Origin: Isoetes taiwanensis
Taxonomy: Eukaryota > Streptophyta > Lycopodiopsida > Isoetales > Isoetaceae
NCBI GenBank assembly: GCA_021234155.1
Contig: JAJEKV010000017.1
Coordinates: 13,144,613-13,208,612 of the forward strand
DNA: 64,000 bases
Reading direction: 5' to 3'
Shown: positions 1-10,441 of the stretch, piece after piece
Layout: the number at the start of each line of letters is the position of its first letter
Position numbering within the stretch: the stretch's first letter is position 1
Notes under the pieces: model-generated
What the model saw: the letters and a program-made list of their open reading frames with translations, nothing else
What the model was told of the DNA's origin: nothing
The model's database searches: none
Made by a program: the position numbers and the translations under genes

Positions 1-1271
1 AAGATAGGGAAAACGTGACAACAAGCGTGACAGCAAAGAAATCCACTCAGAAATCAGGAAAGGTGGTAGCATGCAAGAGAGTAAAATATTAGTTAAACAA
101 TATAGCAACCCCAGGACACAGGAACAGGTACACAGGAACAACGGGAAAACCCAAGTACACAGAAACAGTAGGAAAGACAGAAGACAGACACTCATAGCAG
201 CGGACAGATTGGTGGAAAGGATAAACGAGCAGCTGGAAACAGGGGGATGCTAAAAGTATATACCAAGGCCAAAATGTACAAGGGCAAAGATAAATAAACA
301 AGGGGGAGCCACAGAACCAACGTAAAAGCGAAAAGGACAAGGGTGGTAAACTCGGGATAGACTCAAAAACTCAAAAACTGATGGGAGTAAGTAAACAGAT
401 GAGACCCGAAAACAACAAAGCGTAAGGCCGACATACAGAGGGAGAGCAGATAGAAAAGGACAGATGCATGGACGGACAATGAAAACAAGGGAGAAAGGCA
501 AATCATAGGGAGCAAAAAGCGGACAGCATAAAGTGCGGAACAGAGAGTTCCAACCTCCGCCGACGAGGGCTAGACCCACCAACTGGTTAACTGGAGTTCT
601 ACAAATCTAGAAAAGGTAAAATATATAAGGTCGCAAGACCGTATGAGTAAAAGGTGGACAGAATAAGATACGGGACAGAGAGGCTCAGCCTCCGCCGTAC
701 ACCAGGATAGCGAGGGCTAGACCCACCAACTGGTAAATCTGGACCACTATAAACTCAAAAGCAAGTGCAAATGCACAAACTGCGAAATGCAAATTAAGAG
801 TAAAAAGCGGACGGAATAAGCTACGGGACAGAGAGGCTCAGCCTACGCCGTACACCAGGATAGCGAGGGCTAGACCCACCAACTGGTATCCGTGCCACTA
901 CAAACTCAAATAATCAAAGACACGGACGGACGGCACAGTGTACGTGGACAAGCACATAAATAAATAAACGTGGAAGGACGGGAATCGAATCCCATGACGC
1001 AAAAAGGGATCATCGCCAGACAATCATTATAGAAGGGGATATCGAAATACTCGAAGAACGGAGCAGATATTAAATAATGAAGGTCGAATAATTAACGGGT
1101 ATTCCCATATTCAAAATTCAAAATCAGGATTAACGGTGAATTTTCGAATTAACGGACCGTTTGAGGCTTTCGATATATATACTGGATGGAATGAATATAG
1201 CAGCATAGCATCATACAGGTTGTAGTGATCACGCAGACGAAGAATACAACGGCACAGCACATCCACAAGCT
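1..1271 (+). repeat. 5' region of LINE-A with three tandem-like repeat units
   Basis: No convincing gene is seen here. Three related segments occur at about 512-605, 650-755 and 803-915. Each holds a core of the type 'gggacagagaggctcagcc', then 'gcgagggctagacccacc' and 'aactggt'. The first copy is the most diverged and lacks part of the middle. Since ORF1 of a non-LTR retrotransposon begins at 1272 in the same orientation, I read this as its 5' untranslated region. Internally repeated 5' UTRs often carry the promoter in LINEs, but promoter activity here is inference. The element's 5' end may lie outside the window. Confidence 0.55.
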
Positions 1272-2162
1272 ATGGCGAAAAGCATCAACCTTAGTCAGAC
1301 CAAGAGAGCAGAGGCGGCAAGAGCACCGACGAGTCAACAGGATCTCAAAGATTTTCTAGCACAGATAAACAAGCAGCTGGAGACCAGGATATCCGACATG
1401 GATGCACTCAACACGCCAGCAGAATCAGTCAACCGAAACAAGGTAGCCATTGCCAGCATGGACGTGAGGATAGTAGGAGTGGAAAAGACAAGCGAGGAAA
1501 TGCAGCGCAGAATGGACGAGATTGAACAGGAGAAAGCCAAGATCCTGAATAGGTTGGTTGAATTAGAAAAAGGAAATGTTCAATTGAATGCATGGGAGTC
1601 ATTTGATAAAATAAAACCGCATATTGTAGAGTATGAAGAACAGACTAGAATTAGGCATAGGCATGACGTTAGACTTATAGGGATAGCAGAGAAACCTAAT
1701 GAGGATACATATCAAGTGACTGCAGAGGTGATAGAGGTGGTCTTCAAAGAACACAGGAGCATCATTGTCAAGGCAGTACGGTCAGGACAATGGAGGGGGA
1801 GAGCGAGGCACATAAACTTGACGCTCAGGGATCGATCAACCAAGGAGAGGGTATTGCGGACAGGATCCAGGCTGAGAAACGGGATCAAGGTACAGGAAGC
1901 ACTAACGGTAATGCAAAGGCAGGGGTTACACAGGGAGCTGGCCAAGGCCAGAGAACTGAACCAGGCGGGGATACAGGCGGGGGTCAAAAATGGCAAGGTA
2001 TTCTTGCACAAAAGAGTACGAGAACTGACAGGAACGGGACAGGACCAAGGATCGGGAGCTCAGGAGCCAGGGAGGTTGACGGAACGGATGTGGAGAAGGA
2101 GAATACCAACCCACAGGGGGGCTCTACACAGGTGCACGGGAACACAGCGATGGCAACAGTAG
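1272..2162 (+). CDS. LINE-A ORF1: coiled-coil / RRM-like nucleic-acid chaperone
   Basis: The 296-residue ORF starts at the ATG at 1272. Residues about 20-120 are charged and heptad-like (QLETRISDMDAL, EEMQRRMDEIEQEKAKIL), consistent with a trimerising coiled coil. Next comes an RRM-like stretch starting at HDVRLIGIAEKPNED, then a basic C-terminal domain (INLTLRDRSTKERVL, AKARELNQAGIQAGVK, GKVFLHK). This order matches the Transposase_22 / L1 ORF1p layout of animal L1 elements. Plant L1 ORF1 proteins usually carry an RRM plus a CCHC knuckle, and none is visible here. The tail after about residue 255 looks low-complexity and may be frameshifted. It probably coats the element RNA. The frame appears intact. 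Confidence 0.7.
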   Translation: MAKSINLSQTKRAEAARAPTSQQDLKDFLAQINKQLETRISDMDALNTPAESVNRNKVAIASMDVRIVGVEKTSEEMQRRMDEIEQEKAKILNRLVELEKGNVQLNAWESFDKIKPHIVEYEEQTRIRHRHDVRLIGIAEKPNEDTYQVTAEVIEVVFKEHRSIIVKAVRSGQWRGRARHINLTLRDRSTKERVLRTGSRLRNGIKVQEALTVMQRQGLHRELAKARELNQAGIQAGVKNGKVFLHKRVRELTGTGQDQGSGAQEPGRLTERMWRRRIPTHRGALHRCTGTQRWQQ

Positions 2163-5100
2163 CCCCCGACACGAGTCAGTACAGAGGGGAAGAAAGAGGG
2201 GGAAAAGGGGCCGGCGTAGACCGAATAGCACGAGTCGGGAATATGAATCCAACCCCGACCATGAAAACAAGAGGGAGACCAAGAAGATTGGGAAACGGAG
2301 CAGAACACACGGACACCCAGAGAGAGCAACTTCGAGGAAAGAGACGCTAAAGATATGGTATTGGAACTGCACTGGGTACCCTTGGGATGATGGGGAGAGG
2401 CTGGAAGGGGCACATGGTTCTGATATAATATGTTTGGTGGAGACGTGGGAGCACAACATAAAAAGACTACCAGAGGAGGAAGGGTACCAACTATTCACAT
2501 GCTGGAAGGACAAAAACTTCAAGATTGGAAGAGGGAGTGCAGGATTAGCCTGTTATGTTAAAGAAAATGTTGTAAAAAGTGCATGTATTTTGCAATCGGA
2601 TGTCAATAAGAGATACATAGTTTTGAATATACAATTACAGAACAAAATAGATTTAATTCTGATTTTAGCTTATTACCCACCAAGCAGTGATAAACTAGAA
2701 CTGTTGGAACTGGGGGAGACTATGATGAAATGGAAAGAACAGGGTCCAATGATACTAATAGGCGATCTGAACGCCAGAACAGGGCAGGAACAGGCACAAA
2801 TCACGAATATGGAAGACACGAATGGACAATGGACTAGCACGACATGATCAGCGGAATGGGACAGGAGTACAGAGGACAGAGCAGAAGTCAATGCCAGGGG
2901 GGAGCTACTACTTGAGATATGCTCGACTACAGGGGTCACTATAACTAACGGGGTACAAAAGTGGGAGGGGTCAGGGAAGTACACGAGCCAGAATGCACAC
3001 GGGAAAAGTATAGTGGATTATGTGATAATGAATGACACTGCAGCGGAGATAGTATCGGGATTCACGCTCCTAGAATGGCCGATCGGTAAAAGGGAGAGCC
3101 ACAGACCCATACAGCTTACACTTACGGAGGACGAATACACCCCGAAAGACAGGCAGCAAGAAACGGAGGAAATTAATGGGAAAATGAAGATACAGTTTCA
3201 AGAAAAGCAAGTAGAAGTATTTGTGCAGTACGTCCAAGAAGAAATGGGGAAATAGAATTGGGGGGCGCACAGAGCAGACGAAAATGGAGACAGGTTGAAT
3301 GATATAACAGTGAAAGTAGCAACTGAGGTTTTTGGAAAGAGAAGAAGAAAAAGGGGAAAGGATGCGTTCAAGGCCTCGAGTTGGTATGACGATGAGTGCA
3401 GAGAACAGAAAAGAAGGGTCAGAGAGCAGAGAGGAAGGGAGGCATATCAAACCGAGAAAAAGGTATATCTGAAGATGTTGAAAGCGAAGAGAAATAAAAA
3501 TCTGGTACAGTACCAATGGGGACTGGCTAAACTCCTGAAAAAGCAACCCCAGAAATTCTGGAGAGGGTTCCAAAGGAAAGGACAAGGGAACCAGAAAACT
3601 GGTAGTACACAAGAGGATATTGGGGCAGACGGATGGGAGAGATACCTGGAGAAATTGTATAAGACTGGAGCATCTCCAGCACCAATACCAGAATTACAAG
3701 GGATGGACAAGCCATGTTTTAGCACACAGAAAGTGATGATGGCATTGAATAGAATGGCCAATAACAAAGCCCCAGACCTATATGGGTTAACAGTAGAACT
3801 ATTAAAATGTGCAGATTCAGTAATCGTGAAACAGGTGACAGATATTTTCAACGGTATCATACACACAGGACTACCAGCTAGATGGGCATATAACAGGGTA
3901 ATACCCCTACACAAGGGAGGGAGCAGACAGGAACCTGGAAATTACAGAACTATAATGGTGAGTTCCATTTTCGCAAAATGGTTTGGAAAAGTTTTAGACA
4001 ATAAGCTGAAGCATTGGGCAGAGGGTGGGAACAGGAGAGCACAGGGACAGGCAGGGTTTAGGCCGGAACACTCAACAACAGACCACCTAGTGACCCTCAG
4101 GATACTGGTAGAACAGAATAGAAACCAGGGGAAGAAAATAATATGCTGCTTTGTGGACTTTAGGAAAGCTTTCGACACAGTTCCGAGGGAAAAACTAATA
4201 CAAAGGCTTATAGATATGCAGGCACCAAAGGATATGGCAGGGGCAATTGCAAGATTATACTATAATGTATATGCGAAAATGGAAGAAGAAGGGAAAGCGA
4301 TAGATTGTGACACGGGGGTGAAACAAAGGTGCCCACTATCCCCCACATTGTTTGGAATATACATAGATGCATTACAGGATTTTATAGCAGAACAGCAAGG
4401 GGACACAGACGCCCCTATTCTAGGGGATACCAAAGTACCCATCATGCTATATGCAGATGACCTGAGCATGATGGCCACAAAGAACAAGGGGATGCACAGG
4501 TTACTGAAACTGTTGGAAAACTTCTGCGAAAAGACAGGGCTGACAGTTAATCTCACAAAAACCAAAATAGTCTTCTTTGGCCACAAAAGTAGACATAAAC
4601 CGTTTAGATATTTGGGAACAGAACTAGAAGAATCAACGGAATACAGGTATCTGGGATACGATGAGCACGGCACAGGGAATTGGGCTAAAGGGGCAGATAC
4701 AAGATTCCAAACAGCCATCGAAAGCTATTACAATATGAAAAATTTCTGCAACAAAAGCAGGATAATAAGCTGGGAAATCAAATGCTATCTATTCAGCGCA
4801 GTAATTGCAACTACACAGCTATATGGGGCAGAGGCTTGGGGACCGGGCCTGACAGAGAAGAAATGGGAAAAGCAAGAAGGAATTTACAGGCAATGGCATA
4901 AACAGGAATTTAAGCTGAGAACGAATACAACACAAACAACTATAGTATATGAGACAGGACAGAAACCGATGGAAGTAAGGGCATGAGAAAGGACCATCAG
5001 ATATCTCATAAGGAACAATGCAGGTGGAAAACCGAATAAGCTAGCGAGCATCGCGATCAGTGAATCAGCGAAAGCCCACATAATCGAGAGCAACGGATGG

Positions 5101-5627
5101 TTTAGGGATGTAGCAATGTGACAAGGAAAATGGGGATGAGTTTGAGTGACCTCATTAGTGAAGGAGAGTGGAATGATGAATGGGCAAACAAAGCCACGCA
5201 AGCTTGGTTGCAAAATCACACGGGGCCCAAGACACCATGGCTTATGACAGTTTTCAACCCGGGACAGCAGATAGGACAGCGGATGTATCAGGATAACCTA
5301 CTAGGAAAAGCCAGGAAGGATATCCTAGCAAGATTCAGAATGGGAAGCCACGACCTAAGAATTGAAAAGGACAGGTGGCGGGGAATAGAGAGAGAGGATC
5401 GGTTATGCAGAATTTGTGACAGAGGGGAAGTGGAAGATGAAAATCATATGCTAAATGAATGCCCGATATATGAGAGCATCAGGAACAAGTACAGAGATAT
5501 AAGGTGGGGTCAGGCCGTACACACCATGATGACAAGGCCAGAAACAATGAGGGATCTGGCAGACGCAATACGGGAAATGACAGTAAGGCACCGAGAAGTA
5601 CATAAAGAAAAAGGGCTTCTGTTATGA
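2086..5627 (+). pseudogene. LINE-A ORF2: APE endonuclease + reverse transcriptase, inactivated
   Basis: One reading frame (+1 relative to ORF1) runs from about 2086 to 4986. It holds an APE-type endonuclease (WYWNCTGYPW, DIICLVETWE, YYPPSS, GDLNARTG, then SIVDYVIMN), a linker, and a reverse transcriptase with GFRPEHSTTDHL, CCFVDFRKAFDTV and the catalytic YADD at about 4449-4460. Premature stops occur at TGA 2845-2847, TAG 3253-3255, TGA 4984-4986 and TGA 5119-5121, and a frameshift lies near 5104-5119. The final frame (5118-5627) gives a C-terminal Cys/His module, CRICDRGEVEDENHMLNECP. No ATG in this frame precedes the endonuclease domain, so the intact element probably expressed ORF2 by frameshifting or reinitiation. 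With only a handful of lesions it is a fairly young dead copy. Confidence 0.9.
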
Positions 5628-5888
5628 ACCGCCTGAGAGGCGCAACATAACCGCCCTCAAAACGCTCAGCTCAAAGCTGATTGATAACGACGCGCCCGTG
5701 CATGGCCATGAAGCCGATCCAAAGCGGGGTGCCGGTATTAATAGAGAAAAGTAAAGCCTTCAGAAAAGGTTACATTGTAAACCAGCATGATGTGCTAGTA
5801 GCGCCCGTAAGGGAGCTCGCCCATGCTACATAAGTCCACGGGCCTCAGGGTACAAGGGACAATAATGTATCTATCTATCTATCTATAT
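5628..5888 (+). mobile_element. LINE-A 3' UTR and ATCT microsatellite tail
   Basis: After the ORF2 stop there are about 235 bases of non-coding sequence, ending in an ATCT/TATC tetranucleotide run at about 5867-5888. A short microsatellite instead of poly(A) marks the 3' end made by target-primed reverse transcription. Sequence directly after it belongs to an LTR-like repeat, so this is taken as the LINE boundary. No target-site duplication can be tested because the 5' end is not defined. Confidence 0.7.
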
Positions 5889-6005
5889 AGGATTCCCATA
5901 GAAGACGTGGGACGAATGACACCTCCATGGTGATGGAGTCGCCATGGGAGAGGAATTTCCCGTATTTATACGATGGAAGCATCGTATGGATTCGGGAGCG
6001 TCACA
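5889..6005 (+). repeat. LTR fragment, 3' terminus
   Basis: The segment ends in 'gggagcgtcaca' and contains a 'gtatttatacgatggaagc' stretch. Its reverse complement resembles the segments starting at 27618 and 36510, which begin TGTGACGCTCCC / TGTGATGCTCCC. It is therefore the 3' end of a gypsy-type LTR cut by the LINE-A insertion on its left. No primer-binding site follows. Confidence 0.55.
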
Positions 6006-6412
6006 CCCAATAGGGCAGATAAGAAAAGGAAGAGAATGCCTCTTGCCACCATAGCTGAAAGAGGTAAGAGTTCAATATTATGAGTACTTAATATTTATCA
6101 GTTGGTCACATATCTTTTGCAACCACACAGGAGAGGAGGCCAAAAGGCAAAACTAGAAAATTAACAAAACCAGTAAAGACAGGGAGTTCCAAGCTTGCAT
6201 CAGCAATGAGGTCAATTAAGACTGTAGTAGATTTCATTAGTTAACATCCTACTTATGACATTGATTACATACTAACAGCTGCCACTTCAAACTGCAGTTT
6301 TCTGAACAAGCTGCGTACTTTAAGTCCTTTCACACCATGTCAGAACACGCCCCCAGCACTTGCATTGTTGTTTAATGTAGTGGATGTTGCTCTATATAAA
6401 CAAAATTCCAGG

Positions 6413-7814
6413 ATGACCACACGTCTCGTGGACCACTATGCAAGGTAATGTCTACATCATGCGTCATTAGTGGATTGCTGTTTAATAATGATTTGCTTTC
6501 TGCATCTTGCAGATATTTACATAACGGACTCCCTTCTGCATGGAAAGGGAAGATTCATTTCTTTCCTGAATACAATTACACCAGGTTCGCCGCTATCAAA
6601 TCAAAGCAGACAGGTCTGACCAGCAATGAGGCAATGGACTTGATGAAGCAGAGGCTGAATGGAATTATACATGGTCAGTGCAAGTGGATTTTCTGTCCGA
6701 TTCTGCACATGGAGCACCATATGCTGGTTGTATTTCATCTTCCTGGCAAAGATGGCAGGCCAAGCATACAAGTTGTAAATTCACAGAATGGGTGGCAAGT
6801 TCCCGAGGGGATACTGAAGGGGTAAGTTTTGCTAATATGCATTTGATTTTGTGTTCTACAAACATCTAATGAATCTCCACTTGCAGGCTTCATTCACAGG
6901 TGATAAGTCAACTGTTTGCTAGTAGCGGTAGCAGATTAGAGCAACATGGTTCTGAAAGTGCAGACTCCTAAAGTGCCTCAACAAGAGGACATTACCAATT
7001 GTGGGCTCTATGTCATGACCTACATGGACGGTTTCTAGAAGACCTCACATGTCGAGGAGCTGCAGTAAGTTTATAAACTATTTTTCTATACAAGAAGAGA
7101 TGTATTGTTGTCAGCTGTCTATTGTCTTATTTGGCATGAATTGCCAGCATGAAATCACCCGGGCTTAGTCTTTTTTTGTTTCTCCTGTTTGATATATCTA
7201 AAGTGCCCCTAGGATGAGTTCTCTCACTCATTTTAGGTGGCACATTAGATTAGTGAAATAGGAAAATAATAAATGGAGTAAGCCTGGAGTGCGACCATGG
7301 CTTAGTCTTTTTTTTGTTTTGTTTTGTCATGTTTGATGTATCTTTGTCTGACTTTAACATTCATTATTGCAGGAACTATCGAAGACATGATTTGATTCAG
7401 ACTATGCGCTCGCTCGTGCCAGGTTTTAATCGACGCTATGATCAAGGCAGGAGAAGCAAGTGAGTGCCACAGTTAGTTCTATCCTCCTGCAATTTTTTAC
7501 ATGAAAAAAGTTTTGCATGAAAATTTTTACATGATTCTGAACAAAGATGTTGAAAGTGACTGTTGTAACTTTTTTATGAATAAAGTTGTCACCATTTATT
7601 ACTATGTAATCGGATGTTATTAATAATGTTGTTCCTTTAAATTACTACCGGTCTTTATAAGGACCATATTTTGTAAGGAATACATCAATCTCTGCAGCAA
7701 TCACTAGTTCTTATGTAGAGTTGCTTTGACAAGGTACAATGTATTTTTTATAGAAGAAGAGATGCTGCTGCAGGAGCCTCTAATATGGAAGAAAGGAACG
7801 AGAAGATATGTTAA
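6413..7814 (+). pseudogene. Ulp1-like (C48) cysteine protease, five exons, frameshifted
   Basis: Exons with GT-AG borders can be placed at 6413-6444, 6513-6821, 6887-7064, 7373-7459 and 7754-7814, ending in TAA. Exon phases agree at every junction. Exon 2 has the His part of the catalytic site (MEHHMLVVFHLPG, then IQVVNSQNG where Asp is normally found). Exon 3 has VPQQEDITNCGLYVMTYMD, the typical Gln and Cys motif of SUMO proteases. Two lesions sit in exon 3: a frameshift near 6945 before the VPQQ motif, and TAG at about 7036-7038. Asn replaces the catalytic Asp. C48 proteases are also carried by many plant DNA transposons, so a TE origin is possible. Further 5' exons may exist. Confidence 0.7.
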
Positions 7815-8155
7815 AGTGTGGATAGACCCTCCCTGTCCTAAACCCTGTCAGTGTGTGGTATGCATATGTAAGAGGAGCTGTCCCTTTTGCAAACAGATAA
7901 GGACATAGCAGTTTGCCTCACAGTGCAAGACTGTAAGATTAGAGGAGGCTATTGAGGGCTTGTGTGCCAGCTTGCATTACTGGGATGACAAAGACTCAAA
8001 TGATACCTATCACACTTTCTTCACATGCCTCCATGTGGCAAAGCTCCAAGTAGTGCTATCAAAAATTTCAAGCCCAAAAATTACCGACAATAAATTTTTA
8101 CATAAATAGCTAGGAATTCAACCACTTGGTGTTTAGGTTAGACGAGGATGTATAA

Positions 8156-8215
8156 ATTGAATTGAATTGATTTTATTGACAGAGACCAATCGACAGGGTC
8201 TCTTGGCGATGTTTT
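8156..8215 (-). mobile_element. Very short 5'-truncated LINE 3' end with AATTG tail
   Basis: On the minus strand this reads '...ggtctctgtcaataaaatcaattcaattcaatt'-like sequence. The organisation (ggtctc-tg, then ataaaatca and a pentamer run) matches the 3' end of the LINE at 29137-29972 (ggtctccgtggacgataaaatc followed by ATTCT repeats). The similarity is short, so this is only a likely LINE scrap. Confidence 0.4.
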
Positions 8216-8310
8216 CTAAGCTTTAAGTTTGATGTGCTTGTCATTAGTGTACAAATTAATCAAATGTGTTTTGAGCTAGCTTTTATTACTATTCCAGACT
8301 TTTCTTGTAG

Positions 8311-8670
8311 GGGGGTGCCCGCATTCCGTGCTTTTGCCCAATTTCTGCCACGGTTTTGATACTAGCTTCCGCTCACAGAAGCCCTGGAATCGTGCATCCA
8401 GAAGCTCTGGAATCGTGCTTCTTCATAAAAAATGAACTAAAAATCCTGGTGCACGCTAGATGGGCAGGAGGTGAACGGGGATGGTCAGGTGATAGGCCTA
8501 CTTTAAAGGCTCACAACTCCAAGTGTAGACACCCGATTTTTCTGATTTTTGTTTCTCTTGACAGATTAGGTCTCGAGCTTTCTGGAACCGTGCTTTTTTT
8601 CCTGTTTTGATCAGAAAATCCAAGCCTCTGATTTGTTCAAACCTTAAGTGTACGTTTTGTGGGCACCCCC
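8311..8670. mobile_element. MITE candidate with GGGGGTGCCCGCA terminal inverted repeats
   Basis: About 360 bp bounded by GGGGGTGCCCGCA at the left and TGTGGGCACCCCC at the right. These are inverted repeats with one mismatch over 13 bases. The interior has no credible coding sequence and contains repeated 'ggaatcgtgc' words. A target-site duplication is not clear, so the superfamily cannot be assigned. Confidence 0.45.
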
Positions 8671-9587
8671 AGACAAAGCATCAAACCAGAAATAATATGG
8701 CATAGGCATATGATTGATGATGAATGATGTCAAACCCAACATTCAACTTCAAGAAATAGTTGGACAGATTTTCATTTGGTTTCTACGACAATATGGGAGA
8801 ACTTGCAAAGTGTTATTTATGTTTGGCATAGAGGATCACAGGCACTTTAGAGATGATTCAAGACTCTGCATACCACGTTATTCAAACCTAAAATGCTGCT
8901 AAACTTCCAGCCAAAATATGGAGCACAAAGATACCATGTGGTTTCACATGGAGCGTGACAACTGAAACTGCCATAGCAGAATCCCCTAAAAGTAAAGGGT
9001 TACCAACTGCATAGGATCAGTTTTACATAAAAGGCCCATAAACTTGCCATATTTCTTAGAAAAAATCACCGTTCTGGTTGAAGCATTTTAACGTTCTGGT
9101 TGAAGCATTTTAAGGTCCAACGAGATTTCTAGGATTAAGCCATCATAAATCATCTATGATAGAAAAACCGGCCACCACCAATTTGTAAGTACAGTGTTCT
9201 TAAAACTTGTAGAATACATATAACCTCCATACTAAGCAACCAAAAGACGTGCACGGACAATATTCTTTGAAGCTTGTTTTTACAAGTGTTAAACAAATAA
9301 TTCCTCATTCGAAACTTAAAGCAATCCAAAAATACCACATCCCTCCGGAATAATGTATACGAAGCTTTGCTTTATTCAACAATGCGCCTAATGTTAACAC
9401 TACAAATTAATGTCTTTAAGCAGTTTATGTTCCATTTTTCTGAACCATACCATCTTTCCCACGGTAGCTTCGAGTATCCTTCGGGAAATTTCAGTCCAAC
9501 TTAATTTGCGGGTAGAAAGATACTACAACATTTGACTTTGCATGAAATGATATGCAGCATATAATTGGTAACTCATCTGCCAGAGGC
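8671..9587. other. Gene-free stretch downstream of the YjbQ-like gene
   Basis: No convincing exon is seen on either strand. There is a tandem pair of 23-bp units at about 9070-9117 ('cgttctggttgaagcatttt' repeated). It probably includes the 3' flank and 3' UTR of the minus-strand gene ending at 9588. Confidence 0.5.
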
Positions 9588-10388
9588 CTACATGCCTGTC
9601 ATGGTTACAACTATCTTTCTTGAACTAGCATGATCACGATGTTCACACAACCAAATTCCCTGCATATTAAGAAGCCATAGCATTAAAATCAAATGCTATC
9701 CCAGCATTCTTTGCATTGCATGCCAACTTCAGATCATATATACCTGCCACGTGCCCATGTTTAAACGCCCATTTGTAATGGGAATACTGCAACATAATTA
9801 TGCAGAAAAGAAATAACTTAAAACTGCGGTTTTGAGGAAAATGCATTGTGTCTCTAATAGTGACACAACCATGGTTATTACACATGCACCAATAACTTAC
9901 GTGAGAGTGCAACCAAACATTGACGACTTAATGTGTGCAGGCATATCATCATTACCTGCAAAAAGAATAGAATCAGTAAGATGCTTCAAGAAATGTATTT
10001 CATTTTCACAATTCCATTCAGAATGTCGTCGTCCTCTATTAAATTGCCCATTGCTACCTACATTTCTATACTCGTGGGTGTAAAGAAGGGAATAAAATAA
10101 AGGGCTCTAGGAGCTAAAGCACAAGGCATGTGAACAAAGACAGATCATCATATCAACGAGGAAGAATTGGTATAGAAAATGTATACGAGCCAATATTCTT
10201 AACACTGAATTTCTTGTGGCCTTTTTAAACTTCATATTTAATGTAAACAATGGACATTTTTTTGTCCTTTTAGCATTAACTTTTATGTATCTTTTATGTC
10301 TTTTTATGTGTCTTTAATTAAAATCCAATGTAACAGGAATTTCAGGAATGTCAAGTCATGATACAGTAACTTGTTCTGCCCTCAGAAA

Positions 10389-10441
<53 letters not shown>

